64,000 nt of DNA from Elephas maximus indicus (Eukaryota > Chordata > Mammalia > Proboscidea > Elephantidae). Of the stretch, positions 1 to 12,070 are shown piece by piece. The stretch's first letter is position 1. Every line of letters starts with the position of its first letter. The position numbers and the translations under genes are program-made. A model generated the notes under the pieces. It was not told the origin of the DNA, did no database searches, and saw only the letters and a list, made by a program, of their open reading frames with translations. The stretch covers positions 110,480,823 through 110,544,822 of the forward strand of contig NC_064822.1 in the NCBI RefSeq assembly GCF_024166365.1. The letters are read 5' to 3'.

Positions 1-1680
1 TAGGTGCCATCAAGTCAGTTCCAACTGGTAGCAACCCTATGAACAACAGAAGGAAACACTGCTGGGTCCTGTGCCATCCTCAAAATCTTTGCTATGTTCG
101 AGCGCATTGTTGCAGCCACTGTGTCAATCCATCTCACTGAGAGACTTCCTTTTTTTTCTGTGACCCTCAATTTTACCAAGCATGATGTCCTTCTCCAGGG
201 ACTGGCCCCTCCTGATAACATGTCCAAAGTATGTGAGACAAGGTCTAGACATTCTTGTTTCTAATGACAATTTTGGCTGTACTTCTTCCAAGACAGATTT
301 GTTCGTTCTTCTGGCAGTCCATGGTACGTTCAATATTCTTCAAAGGCGTCAATTCTTCTCCCGTCTTCCCCATTCACTTTACAACTTTCACATGCATATG
401 AGACAATTGAAAACACCATGGCTTGGGTCAGGCGCACCTTAGTCTTCAAGGTGACATTTTTACTTTTTAAGACTTTAAAGAGGTCTTTTGCAGCACATTT
501 GCCCAATGCAATGCATCTTTTGATTTCTTGACTGCTGCTTCCATGGGTGTTGATTGTGGATCCAAGTAAAATGAAATCCTTGATAACTTCAATATTTTCT
601 CCATTTATCATGATGTTGCTTATTGGTCCAGTTGTGAGGATTTTTGTTTGCTTTGAGGTGTAATCCACACTGAAGGCTGTGATCTTTCATATTCATCAAC
701 AAGAGCTTCAAGTCGTCTTCACTTTCGGCAAACAAGGTTTTGTCATCTGCATAACGAAGGTTGTTAATGAGTCTTCCTCCAGTTCTGATGACCTGTTCTT
801 CATATAGTCCAGCTTCTCCAATTACTTGCTCGGCATACAGATTAATAAATATGGTGAAAGGATACAACCCTAATGCACACCTTTCCTGACTTTAAACCAT
901 GCAGTATCCCCTTGTTTTGTTCAAAAGACCACTTCTTTGTCTAAGTACAGATTCCTCATAAGTGTTCTGGAATTCCCATTCCTCAAAATGTTATCTGTAA
1001 TTTGTTACGATCCACACAGTCAAATGCCTTTGCATAGTCAATAAAACACAAGTAAACATCCTTCTGGTATTCTCTGCTTTCAGCCAGGATCCATCTGACA
1101 TCGGCAATGATATCCCTGGTTCTGTGTCTTCTTCTGAATCCGGCTGGAATTTCTGGCAGTTCCCGGTCAATGTACTGTTGTAACCGTTTTTGAATGATCT
1201 TCAGCTAAATTTTACTTGCGTGTGTTATTAACAATATTGTTTGGTAATTTCCACATCCTGTTGAATCTCCTTTCTTTGGAATGAGTACAAATATGGATTT
1301 CTTCCAGTCAGATGGCCAGGTAGCTCTCTTTTGAATTTCTTGGCATAGTCAAGTGAGCACTTCCAGTACTGCATCTCTGTGTTAAAACATCTCAATTGAC
1401 ATTCCGTCAATTCCTGAAGCCTTGTGTTTTGCTAGTGCCTTCAGTACAGCTTGGACCTCTTCCTTCAGTACTATCGGTTCTTGGTCATATGCTACCTCTT
1501 GAAATGTTTGAAAGTCAACCAATGCTTGTTGATACAGTGACTTTATGTATTCTTTCCATCTTTTTTCGATGCTTATTGCGTCGTTTAGTATTTTCCCTGA
1601 AGAATCCTTCAATATCGTAACTTGAGTCTTGACTTTTTTCTTCAGTTCTTTCAGTGCCTCGCATATAGTTTTCCTATATA
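1..1680 (-). mobile_element. RTE LINE copy A, 3' part, cut by the window edge
   Basis: The sequence is the reverse complement of the RTE 3' half. It starts at the window edge within the RTE tail and runs through the reverse transcriptase region. Translated minus-strand pieces include NNLRYADDKTLFAESEDDL at about 700-770 (the YADD catalytic motif) and the motif KHKASGIDGMSIEMF near 1390-1430. Several frameshifts break the frame. The 5' end near 1680 is a truncation and no target duplication was found because the 3' flank is outside the window. Confidence 0.88.
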
Positions 1681-1708
1681 CATTGGGTGAATCAAACATA
1701 CTACAAAC

Positions 1709-1799
1709 CAAAAATACCAAACCCGTTATCATCAACTCAATTCCAACTCATAGCGACCCTACAGGACAGAGTAGAACTGCCCCATAGAGTTTCCAAGGT
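1709..1799 (-). repeat. AfroSINE remnant (3' half)
   Basis: Reverse complement of the SINE 3' half, with the block CTCATAGCGACCCTA and CAGAGTAGAACTGCCCCA. It stops abruptly after TTTCCAAGG, so the tRNA-like head is missing. Confidence 0.8.
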
Positions 1800-1806
1800 T
1801 GTTGTT

Positions 1807-2168
1807 ATGGCATTGGTGAAGAACATTGAATATACCATGGATTGCCAGAAGAATGAACAAATCTGTCTTGGAAGAAGTACAGCCAGAATGCTCCTTAGAA
1901 GTGAGGATGGTGAGACTTCGTCGGTCTCACATACTTTGGATGTATTATCAGGAGGGATCAGTCCCTGGAGAAGAACATTATGCTTGGAAAAGTAGAGGGT
2001 CAGTGAAAAAGGGGAGACCTTCTACGAGGTGGGTTGACACAGTGGCTGCAACAATGGGCTCAAACATAGCAATGATTGTGAAGATGGCACAGGACCAGGC
2101 AGTGTTTTGCTGTATTGTACATAGGATCACTATGAGTCAGAACCGACTTGAGGGCACCTAACAACAGA
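1807..2168 (+). mobile_element. RTE LINE copy B, 3' end fragment
   Basis: The last ~360 bases of an RTE in forward orientation, from the region encoding NIEYTMDCQKNEQ to the tail GGCACCTAACAACAG. It lies head to head with copy A across the SINE remnant. No catalytic motif is included. Confidence 0.85.
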
Positions 2169-2172
2169 AATG

Positions 2173-2283
2173 TTTAAGGAAGCAGATTTCCACGTCTTTC
2201 TCCCGATGAATGGCTGGTGGGTTAGAACTTGCAAACTTTCAGTTAGCAGTTGATTGCTTTAACCACTGCACCACCAGAGCTCC
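2173..2283 (-). repeat. AfroSINE, long type, partial
   Basis: Reverse complement of the long SINE form: internal block AGCAGATTTCCACGTCTTTC, then the head ending in CACTGCACCACCAGAGCTCC. It directly abuts the tail of RTE copy B. Confidence 0.8.
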
Positions 2284-3389
2284 TGAATATATGGCAGGAT
2301 AGAGAAAAGGGTATGATCAGAGGCATTCTGTTTCTTTTAACTCATTACCTTTATAAGACACTGAAACTCTCGTCCCATATGAACGAACTCAGGTGACCAA
2401 CCATCCCGGTTTGCTCAGAACTTTCCCTGTTTTAATGCTGAAAGTCCTTAGCTCTGGGAATCCTTCAGTTCTAGGCAAACCAATATGATTGACCTAGTCT
2501 AATGGGATCAGCCTTAAGGAGAATATGATTTTAAAGCCAACTAAGAGGTTTATCTACTTCTGTAATCTAGTATTACTTTAACATGAGCAATATCCATTCA
2601 TTTTAGTAACAGTAAACAAATGCCTTTCAGCCAAAATATGAATAAGGCTATCAATTCAGAATCCTATTGTGTTGAGAGGAGCTTAGAATATGGCTAGTAG
2701 ATAGGTAGATGTACTCAAAGAAAAACTTGGCTATCTGCTCAGTTCACATGTTTTATGCGGTCCTTTTTATTTATTCCATGTGATAGTTTCCCCTAGCGAT
2801 AACACTTGTCTAGAGGTTTTGGAGTAGAGGAAGGACGTGATGAAGGCTTTGTTATACTGTTATGGAATCTAGCCTGGGAGCAAGAAGATAAAGCTCTGAT
2901 CCCAGATTTGTCACTGCTTGTGTGACTTTGGACTAATCACCTAATTTTTTAGAAACTCAATATCCTTTCTAAAATGTGAAGGAAATCTTGGGATAAATTG
3001 GTCCTGAAGTTCTTTCTAAATTGAACACTTAGAATTTAATGGGCACATCTCACTCAGGGACTCAAAATGCTTCTTTCTGCCTACTGAGTAGTGAAAGGAC
3101 ACACAAGTGGTGCTAATATGGGGGTGTGCTGCCACCTCGTGGGTATTTGGATTCTCTGCATGAACTAGTTTATCTGGAAAATTTGATTTTATTACTGTTG
3201 TTGCTGCTTCCTGCCAAAAGATTACAGATATTCGTTTAGCATTTTGAAACTTAAGGATAAAGTATCTTATCCTTGAAATTGTTTCTATTGACTGACCCTG
3301 TAAGTGATCACACACCACACCTACATATTCAAAAACATTTGATTCTAATAACAATGATTAATCCATTTCATAAACTTGTGGCAGTTTAA
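2284..3389. other. Unassigned intergenic sequence
   Basis: No gene, and no repeat that I can name. Short open frames here have no recognisable motif. Confidence 0.5.
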
Positions 3390-3598
3390 GGAGTCCCTGA
3401 GTGGCACAAATGGCTAAGGGCTCGACTACTAGCCTAAAGGCTGGCGGTTTGAACCCACCCAGAGGTGCCTCAGAAAACGGGCATGGTGATTGGCTTCTGA
3501 AAAATCACAGCCTTGAAGACACTATGGAGCAGTTCTACTCTGCACACATGGGGTCGCCGTGAGTGGGAATCAACTTGATGACAACTAATAATAACAAT
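3390..3598 (+). repeat. AfroSINE, long type
   Basis: Nearly complete: head GAGTCCCTGAGTGGCAC, B-box-like GGTTTGAACC, middle block, then CTCTGCACACATGGGGTCGC and a tail ACAACTAATAATAACAA. The tail resembles the RTE 3' end. Confidence 0.85.
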
Positions 3599-4187
3599 GG
3601 TGGGATTTAAAGTCAATTAGTCCTAAAACGTCGGATGCAGAATATTTCTACCACATACATAAACCAATTTTTTTTTTTCTTCCCTAGTTAGCTGTCAGAA
3701 AATACGTTGTTCAATATTCCATCATATAAGGAGCTTCCCTAGCATGACACCTTACTGGTAGTAATCACTCAATAAATATTTGTTATATGAATGATAATAA
3801 ACAGAGCTAACATATATCGAGTGTCTTTAATGTGCTGGGCACTGATCTAGGTAATATCAAATATAGGCATACCTTGAAGATGGTGTGCATTTGGTTCTAG
3901 ACCACCACAATAAAGCCAATACTGCAATAAAGTGAATCACAAATGAATTTTTTGTTTTCCAAATGCATATAGAAGTTATGTTTACACTATACTGTAGTCT
4001 ATTAAGTGTGCAACAGCATTATATCTAAAAAAAAAAGTACCTACCTTAATTAAAAAAATATCACTAAAAAATGCCAACCATCATCTGAGCCTTCAACAAG
4101 CCATAATCTTTTTGCTAGTGGGGGGTCTTGCCTCAATGTTGATGGCTGCTGACGGATCAGGGTGGTGGTTGCTGAAGGGTGGGGTGA

Positions 4188-6000
4188 CTATGGCAATTTC
4201 TTAAAATAAGACAACAATGAAGTTTGCTGCATCAGTTGACTCTTCCTTTCATGAAAGATTTCGCTATAGCATGCGATGCCGTTTGAGAGCATTTTACCCC
4301 CAGTAGAATTTCTTTCAAGATTGGAGTCAGTCCTCTCAAACCCTGCCGCTGTTTTATCAAAGAAGCTTATGTGATATTCTAAATCCTTTGTTGTCATTTC
4401 AACAATGCTCACAGCACCTTCACCAGGAGTAGATTCCATCTCAAGAATCCACTTTCTTTGCTCATTCATAAGCAACTCCTCAACCGTTTAAGTTTTATCA
4501 TGAGATTGCAGCAATTCAGTTACCTTCAGTCTCCACTTCTAATTCTAGTTGTCTTACTGTTTCCACCACATCTGCAGGTACTTCTTCCTCGGAAGTCTTG
4601 AACCCCCTCAAAGTCATCCACGAGGGTTGGAATCAACTTCTTCTAAACTCCTGTTGTTGATATTTTGACTTCCTATCATGAATCACAAATGTTCTTAACG
4701 GCATCTAGAATGATGAACCCTTTCCAGAAGGCTTTCAATTTACTTTGCCCCCAGATCCATCAGAGGAATCACCATCTATGGCAGCTATAACCTTACAATT
4801 TGTTTTCCTTAAATAATAAGACTTGAAAGTAGAAATTACTCTTTGATCCATGGGCTACCGAATGGATGTTGTGTCAGCAGGTATGAAAACAACATTAATC
4901 TCCTTGTATAGCTCTATCAGAGTTCTTGGGTGACCAGGTGCATTATCAATGAGCAGTAACATTTTGTAAGGACCCTTTTTTTTCTGAGCAATAGGTGTCA
5001 ACAGTGGGCTTAGAATATTCAGTAAACCATGTTGTAAAAGGAGCCCTGGTGGCACAGTGGTTAAGAGCTTTGTTGCTAACCAAAGGGTCGGCAGTTTGAA
5101 TCCACCAGCTGCTTTTTGGAAACCCTATGGAGCAGTTTTACTCTGTCCTTTACGGTCATTATGAGTCAGAATTGATTGGATAGCACATAACATATTGTAA
5201 GCAGATATGCTTGTCATCCAGGCTTTGTTATTCCATTTATATAGCACAGGCAGAGTAGACTTAGCATAATTCTTAAGGGTCCTAGGAGTTTCAGAATGGT
5301 AAATAAGCATTGGCTTAAATTTAAAGTCACCAGGTGCATTAGCTCCTAACGAGAGAGTCAGCCTGTCCTTCGAAACTTTGAAGCCAGGCATTGAGCTCTC
5401 CTCTCTAGCTATGGAAGTCCTAGATGGCACATTCTTCCAACATAAGGCTGTTTCATCTACACTGAAAATCTGTTGTTCAGTGTAGCCACCTTCATCAGTT
5501 CTCTTCGCTGGATCTTCTGGAGAACTTGATGCAGCTTCTCATCAGCAGTTGCTGCTTCACCTTGCATGGCTTCTTTCCTTAAACCTTGTGAACCAACCTT
5601 TGCTAGCTACAAACTTTTCTTCTGCAGCTTTCTTACCTCTCTCAGCCTTCGCAGAATTGAGGAGAGTCACAGTCTTGCTCTGGATTAGGCTTTGGCTTAA
5701 GGGAATGTTGTGGATGGTTTGATCTTCTATCTAGACTACCAAAACTTTCTCCATAACAGCAATAAGGCTGTTTCGCTTTCTTATCATTCCTGTGTTCACT
5801 GGAGCAGTAGCACTTTTAATTTTCTTCAAGAAATTTTCCTTTGCATTCACAACTTGGGTAAATATTTGGTTCAAGAGGCATAGCTTTCAGTCAGTCATAG
5901 CTTTCGAAATGCCTTCCTTACTAAGCTTAATCATTTCTAGCTCTTAATTTAAAGTGAGAGACATGCGACTCTTCCTTTCACTTGAACACTTAGAGGTCAA
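4188..6000 (-). pseudogene. Tigger1 transposase, inactivated
   Basis: DDE transposase of the pogo/jerky type, read from about 6000 down to 4188. Visible landmarks in order: a block around VDETAL near 5450 (first catalytic Asp); [20 protein letters not shown] at 5370-5430; [13 protein letters not shown] at about 4910-4960 (second Asp); PMDQ near 4850 (third Asp) just after an in-frame stop; and the C-terminal region at 4188-4475. Stops, frameshifts and a SINE at 5037-5189 split it. No function is expected. Confidence 0.88.
5037..5189 (+). repeat. AfroSINE, short type, inside Tigger1
   Basis: Complete short form from GGAGCCCTGGTGGCACAGTG to the tail GATTGGATAGCAC, interrupting the transposase. 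Tigger1 sequence resumes on both sides, with TTGTAA repeated next to each junction as a probable target duplication. The SINE is therefore younger than the transposon. Confidence 0.88.
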
Positions 6001-6472
6001 TGTAGGTTATTAATTGGCCTAATTTCAACATTGTCATGTCTCTGGGAATGGGGAGACCTGAGGAGGGGAAGAGAGACAGGGGACAGCCCATCGGTGGAGC
6101 AGTCAGAACACTCAAAATCCTTAAGTTCGCCATCTCATATGGGTGCAGTTTGTGGTGTCCCAAAACAATTAGCAATGGTAGCATCAAAATCACTGATTAC
6201 AGATCACCATAACAGATATAAAAATAATGACAAAGTTTGAAATATTTCCAGAATTACCAAAATGTGACACAGAGACACCAAGTGAGCACATGCTGTTGGA
6301 AAAATGGCGCCAATAGACTTGCTTAATGCAGGGTTGCCACAAATCTTCAGTTTGTACAAAACACAATATCTGTGAAGTGCAATATAGCGAAGCACAATAA
6401 AAGAAGCTATGCCTGTATTGCCTTAGAAATTCAAGTACTAAATATATGTACTAAAGTCTGACCTAGGTTTTT

Positions 6473-6557
6473 AGTTGTTGAGTGCTGCTATGACAGAAAC
6501 ACCACAAGTGAGTGAATTTAATAAACAGAAGTTTATTATCTTACAATTTAGGAGGCT
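6473..6557 (-). repeat. MaLR-like old repeat fragment
   Basis: Contains TGCTGCTATGACAGAAACAC and a TTTATTATCTTACA block typical of ancient MLT1/MER-type placental repeats. It is cut off by the RTE tail at 6558. The exact subfamily is uncertain. Confidence 0.45.
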
Positions 6558-6703
6558 TTTTGTTGTTGTCGTTAGGTGCCATCAAGCCATTTCTGACTCA
6601 TAGTGACACTATGTAGAACAGAATGAATAACTGCCTGGTCCTGTGCCATCCTCACAATTGTTGTTATGCTTGAGCTCATTGTTCCAGCCATTGTGTCAAT
6701 GGC
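6558..6703 (-). mobile_element. RTE LINE 3' end fragment
   Basis: Starts with the (GTT)-type RTE tail in reverse complement followed by TAGGTGCCATCAAGCC and about 130 bases of the 3' end. It then joins head to head with forward RTE sequence. I could not decide whether this is a separate truncated insertion or part of the next element. Confidence 0.8.
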
Positions 6704-7548
6704 TCACTATCATCTGTCAGAACAAGGCCAGGGGCCGACTGCAGAACAGGCCACCAATTGCTCATATGCAAGTTCAAGTTGAGGCTCAAAAATTAGAACA
6801 AGTCCACAAGAGCCGAAGTAAAATCTTGAGTATATCCCACCTGAAGTTAAACACCATCTCAAGAATAGATTTGATGCATGGAACACTAATGACTGAAGGC
6901 CAGATGAGTTGTGGAATGACATCAAGGGCATCATGCTTGAAGAAAGCAAGAGGTCATTGAAAAGACGGGAAAGAAAGAAAAAAACAATACGTATGTCAGA
7001 AGAGACTCTGAACTTGCTCTCGAATGTCGAGTAGCTAAAGTGAAAGGAAGAAAAGATAAAGTAAAAGAGCTAAACAGAAGATTTCAAAGGGTAACTGGAG
7101 AAGACAAAGTAAAGAATTAAAATGACCTGTGCAAAGACTAGGAGTTAAAAAACCAAAAGGGCAGAACACGCTGAACATTTCTCAAACTGAGAGAACTGAA
7201 GAAAAAAATTCAAGCCTCAAGTTGCAACAGTGAAGGATTCTACGGGGAAAATATTAAACAACCCAGGAAGCATCAAAAGAAGGTGGAAGGAATACACAGA
7301 GTCACTATACCAGAAAGAACTGGTAGAAGTTCAGCCATTTCAGGAGGTAGCATATGAGGTCTAAACTGCACTGAAGACATTGGTGAAAAACAAGGCTCCA
7401 GGAATTGATGGATTACCAATTAAGATACTTTAACAAATGGATGCAGGTCTGGAAGTGCTCACTCTTCTATTACCAAGAAATTTGGAAGAAAGCTTCCTGG
7501 CCAACCAACTGGAAGAGATCCATATTTATGCCTATTCCCAAGAAAGGT
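6704..7548 (+). mobile_element. Older RTE LINE copy C, left half (host of the nested insertion)
   Basis: Forward RTE from the end of the endonuclease region (CAGAACAAGGCCAGGGGCC) to the start of the reverse transcriptase (CCCAAGAAAGGT at 7537-7548). It is interrupted exactly there and resumes at 10634. Many substitutions and indels; no long open frame. Confidence 0.88.
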
Positions 7549-10500
7549 GTTGTCGTTGTTAGGTGCCATTGAGTCAGTTCCGACCATAGCGACCCTATGC
7601 ACAACAGAACAAAACACTGCCTGGTCCTGCGCCATCCTTACAATCATTGTTATGCTTGAGCTCATTGTTGCAGCCACTGTGTCAATCCACTTCATTGAGG
7701 GTCTTCCTCTTTTCCACTGACCCTGTACTCTGCCAAGCATGATGTCCTTCTCCAGGGACTCATCCCTCCTGACAACATGTCCAAAGTGTGGAAGACGCAG
7801 TCTCACTATCCTTGCCTCTAAGGAGCATTCTGGCCGCACTTCTTCCAAGACAGATTTGTTCGTTCTTTTGGCAGTCCATGGTATATTCAGTATTCTTTGC
7901 CAACACCACAATTCAAAGGTGTCAGCTCTTTTTCGGTCTTCCTTATTCATTGTCCAGCTGTCACATGCATATGATGTGATTGAAAATACCATGGCTTGGG
8001 TCAGTGCACCTTAGTCTTCAGGGTGACATCTTTGCTCTTCAACACTTTGAAGAGGTCCTTTGCAGCAGATTTGCCCAATGCAATGTGTCTTTTGATTTCT
8101 TGACTGCTGCTTCCATGGCTGTTGATTGTGGATCCAAGTAAAATGAAATCCTTGACAACGGCCTTTTCTCCTTTTATCATGATGTTGCTTATTGGTCCAG
8201 TTGTAAGAATTTTTGTTTTCTTTATGTTGAGGTGTAATCCATACTGAAGGCTGTGGTCTTTGATCTTCATTAGTAAGTGCTTCAAATCCTCTTCAGTTTC
8301 AGCAAGCCAGGTTGTGTCATCTGCATAACACAGGTTGTTAATGAGTCTTCCTCCCATCCTGATGCCCAGTTCTTCTTCATATATTCCAGCTTCTCGGATT
8401 ATTTGTTCAGCATACAGATTGAATAGGTATGGTGAAAGAATACAACCCTGATGCACACCTTTCCTGTCTTTAAACCAATCAGTATGCCCTCGTTCTGTCC
8501 GAACAACTGCCTCTTGATCTATGTAAAGGTTCCGCATGAGCACAATTAAGTGTTCTGGAATTCCCATTCTTCGCAGTGTTATCCATAGTTTGTTATGATC
8601 CACACAGTGGAATGCCTTTGCATAGCCAATAAAACACAGGTAAACATCCTTCTGGTATTCTCTGCTTTCAGGCAGGATCCATCTGACATGAGCAATGATA
8701 TCCCTGGTTCCACGTCCTCTTCTGAAACCGGCCTGAATTTCTGGCAGTTCCCTATTGATATGCCAGTGCAGCTGTTTTTGAATGATCTTCAGCAAAATTT
8801 TGCTTGCGTGTGATATTAATGATATTGTTCTATAATTTCCACATTCGGTTGGATCACCTTTCTTGGGAATAGGTATAAATATGGATCTCTTCCAGTCAGT
8901 TGGCCAGGAAGCTGTCTTCCATATTTCTTGGCATAGATGAGTGAGCACCTCCAGCCCTGCATCTGTTTGTTGAAACATCTCAATTGATATTCCATCAATT
9001 CCTGGAGCCTTGTTTTTTGTCAATGCCTTCAGAGCAGCTTGGACTTCTTCCTTCAGTACCATCGGTTCCTGATCATATGCCGCCTCTTGAAATGGTCAAA
9101 TATCGACAAATTCTTTTTGGTATAATGACGTTGTGTATTCCTTCCATATTCTTTTGATACTTCCTGCATTGTTTAATATTTTCCGCATGGAATCCTTCAC
9201 TATTGCAACTCAAGGCTTGAATTTTTTTTTCAGTTCTTTCAGCTTGAGAAATGCCGAACATGTTCTTCCTTTTTGGTTTTCCATCTCCAGCTCTTTGCAC
9301 ATGTCATTATGATACTTTACTTTGTCTTCTCAAGAGGCCCTTTGAAATCTTCTGTTCAGTTCTTTTACTTCATCAATTGTTCCTTTTGCTTTAGCTCCTC
9401 AGTGCTCAAGAGCAAGGTTCAGACTCTCCTCTGACATCCATGTTGGTCTTTTCTTTCTTTCTTGTCTTTTCAATGACTTCCTGCTTTCTTCATGTACAAT
9501 GTCTTCGATGTCATTCCACAACTCATCTGATCTTCGGTCACTAGTGTTCAATCTGTCAAATCTATTCTTGAGATGGTCTCTAAGTTCAGGTGGGATATAC
9601 TCAAGGTCATATTTTGGCTCTTGTGGACTTGCTCTGATTTTCTTCAGTTTCATCTTGAACTTGCAAATGAGCAATTGATGGTCTGTCCCACAGTTGGCCC
9701 CTGGCCTTGTTCTGACTGATGATATTGAGCTTTTCCATCATCTCTTTCCACAGATGTAGTCAGTTTGATTTCTATGTGTTCCATCTGGCGAGGTCCATGT
9801 GTATAGTCGCCGTTGATGTTAGTGAAAGAAGGTATTCGTAATGAAGAAGTCGTTGGTCTTGCAAAATTCTGTCATTCGATCTCTGGCATTGTTTCTATCA
9901 GCAAGGCCATATTTTCCAACTACTGGTCCTTCTTCTCTGTTTCCAACTTTCGCATTCCAATCGCCAGTAATTATCAATGCATCTTGATTGCATGTTCGAT
10001 CAATTTCAGACTGCAGCAGCTGATAAAAATCTTCTACTTCTTCATCTTTGGCCCTAGTGGTTGGTGTGTAAATTTGAATAATAGTCGTATTAACTGGTCT
10101 TCCTTGTAGGCGTATGGATATTATCCTATCACTGACAGCGTTGTACTTCAGGATAGATTTTGAAACGTTCTTTTTGAAGGACCTGGCAGTCTACTTCTGA
10201 AAAGCACTAGCCAGTGAAAACCTTATGAATAGCAATGGAACATTGTCTGATATAGTGCTGAAAGATGAGCCCCCCCTCAAAAGATGACGGGAAGAGCTGC
10301 CTCCCCAAAGTAGAGTCGACCTTAATGATGTGGATGGAGTAAAGCTTTCGGGGCCTTCATTTGCTGATGTGGCACGACTCAAATGAGAAGAAACACCTGC
10401 AAACATCCATTAATAATTGGAACCTGGAATATACGAAGTATGAATCTAGGAAAATTGGAAATGGTCAAAAATGAAATGGCACGCATAAACATCGATATCC

Positions 10501-10621
10501 TAGGCATTAGTGAGCTGAAATGGACTGGTATTGGCCATTTTGAATCGGACAATCATATAGTCTACTATGCTGGGAATGACAACTCGAAGAGGAATGGTGT
10601 TGCATTCATCGTCAAAAACAA
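7549..10621 (-). mobile_element. Younger full-length RTE copy D with inverted 5' segment
   Basis: An RTE of about 3.07 kb in two parts. 7549-10176 is the reverse complement from the (GTT) tail up to the endonuclease motif around TCAAAAAGAACG. 10177-10621 is forward, from the 5' UTR to the same endonuclease position (GTCAAAAA at 10611-10618). The two parts together cover most of the element without loss. It is flanked by a 12-bp duplication CCCAAGAAAGGT (7537-7548 and 10622-10633). This geometry is the signature of twin priming, known for L1. The host is the older copy C. Confidence 0.9.
8001..9062 (-). pseudogene. RTE reverse transcriptase of copy D, longest open piece
   Basis: A 353-residue open frame covering the RTE reverse transcriptase core. 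Seen in order: NKAPGIDGISIEMFQQ; IPIPKKGDPTECGNYRTISL; ELPEIQAGFRRGRGTRDII; motif A region YLCFIGYAKAFHCVDHNK, where the catalytic Asp expected in FIDYAKAF is Gly; HQGCILSPYLFNLYAEQ (motif B); CYADDTT (motif C, intact). The endonuclease and the C-terminal part are on other frames, and the missing Asp predicts an inactive enzyme. It is part of an inserted element, not a host gene. Confidence 0.85.
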
Positions 10622-10633
10622 CCCAAGAAAGGT

Positions 10634-11914
10634 AGTCCAACTGAATGCGGAAATTATCGAACAATATCATTAATATCACACCCAAGTAAAATTTTTCTGA
10701 AGATCATTCAAAAGTAGCCATAGCAGTATATCCACAGGGAATTGCCAAAAATTCAAGCCAGATTCAGAAGACGAAGTGGAATGAGGGATATCATTGCTGA
10801 TATCAGATGGATCCTGGCTGAGAGCAGAAAGATGTTTACCTATGTTATTTGACTATGCAAAGGCATTCTACTGTGTGGATTATAACAAATTATGGATAAC
10901 ATTGCAAAGAATGGGAATTCCAGAACACTTTATTGTGCTCACGAGGAAACTGTACATAGACCAAGAGGCAGTGGTTCAAGCAGAACAAGGGGGCACCGCC
11001 TGGTTTAAAGTCAGGAGAGGTGTGCATCAGGTTTGTATCCTTTCACCATACCTATTTAATCTGTATGCTGAGCAAATAATCTGGGGCACTGGATTATATG
11101 AAGAAGGACAGGGGATCAGGACTGGGGGAAGACTCATTAACCTGTGTTATGCAGATGACACCACCTTGCTTGCTAAAAGTGAAGAGGACTTGAAGCACTT
11201 ACTAATGAAGAGCAAAGACCACAGCCTTTAGTACGGATTACACCTCTACATAAAGAAAACAAAAATTCTCAAAACTGGACCAACAAGCAACATCATGATA
11301 AAGGGAGAAAAGATTGAAGTTGTCCAGGATTTCATTTTACTTGGATTCACAATCAACACTCATGGAAGGTGCAGTCAAGAAATCAGACGAGGCATTGCAC
11401 TGGGCAAATCGGCTGCAAAAGACCTCTTTAAAGTGTTGAAAAGCAAAAATGTCACCTTGAAGAGTAAGGTTTATCTGACCCAAGCCATGGTGTTTTCAGT
11501 CGCCTCACATGCATGCAAAAGCTGGACAATGAATAAAGATTGATACCTTTGAATTGTAGTGTTGGCAAAGAATATTGAATATACCATGGATTGCCAAAAG
11601 AAAGAAAAAATCCGTCTTGAAAGAAGTACAACCAGAATGCCTCTTGGCGGCAAGGATGATGAGAGTATGTCTCACATACTTAGAACATGTTACCAGGAGA
11701 GATCATTCACTGGAGAAGGACATCATGCTTGGTAAAGTAGAGGGCCATTGAAAAAGACGAAGATTTCTCAACAAGATGGAATGACACAGTGGCTGCAACA
11801 ATGGGCTCAAACATAACAAGGATCATGAAGATGGTGCAGGATCAGGCAGTTTTGTTCTGTTATACATAGGGTTGCTATGAGTCAGAAACTACTCGATGGC
11901 ACCTAACAATGACA
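10634..11914 (+). mobile_element. Older RTE copy C, right half
   Basis: Continues the element interrupted at 7548, again at the sequence encoding IPKKG/DPTECGN, through the reverse transcriptase to the tail GGCACCTAACAATGACAAC. The frame at 10794-11231 retains FDYAKAFYCVDYNK (catalytic Asp present), VHQVCILSPYLFNLYAEQ (a Gly of motif B replaced by Val) and LCYADDTT. Frames before and after are broken. Confidence 0.88.
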
Positions 11915-12070
11915 ACAGTGGTTAAGAGTTTGACCGTTAACCAGAAGGTCAACAGTTCCAATCCACCAGCCATTCCTTTGAAACCCTCTGAGACATTTCT
12001 TCTGTGTCCTATAGGGTTGCTTATGAGTTAGAATTGACTCGATGGCAATGGGTTTGATTTTGCTTTTTTT
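11915..12070 (+). repeat. AfroSINE, short type, 5'-truncated
   Basis: Starts AGTGGTTAAGAGTTTGACCG at the RTE tail and ends GATGGCAATGGGTTTGATTTT plus a T-rich tail. Another small SINE tail (GAATCAACTCAGTGGCAGCA) follows near 12155-12180. Confidence 0.8.

Larger units (their letters stand above)
3864..6415 (-). mobile_element. Tigger1 DNA transposon, both ends present
   Basis: A mariner/pogo-superfamily cut-and-paste element. The left end starts (C/T)AGGCATACC and the right end finishes CTATGCCTG, forming terminal inverted repeats, with TA at 3862-3863 and 6416-6417 as the expected dinucleotide target duplication. The interior matches Tigger1 throughout. The transposase lies on the minus strand and is broken. 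A SINE at 5037-5189 is a later insertion. Tigger1 is an old placental-wide family, so this is a fossil. Confidence 0.92.

Noticed and set aside
6558-11914. Interpreting the whole RTE cluster as one complex rearrangement or an assembly error
   Set aside because: The 12-bp duplication and exact resumption of the older RTE explain the 7549-10621 part as a simple nested insertion; only the 6558-6703 piece stays unexplained.
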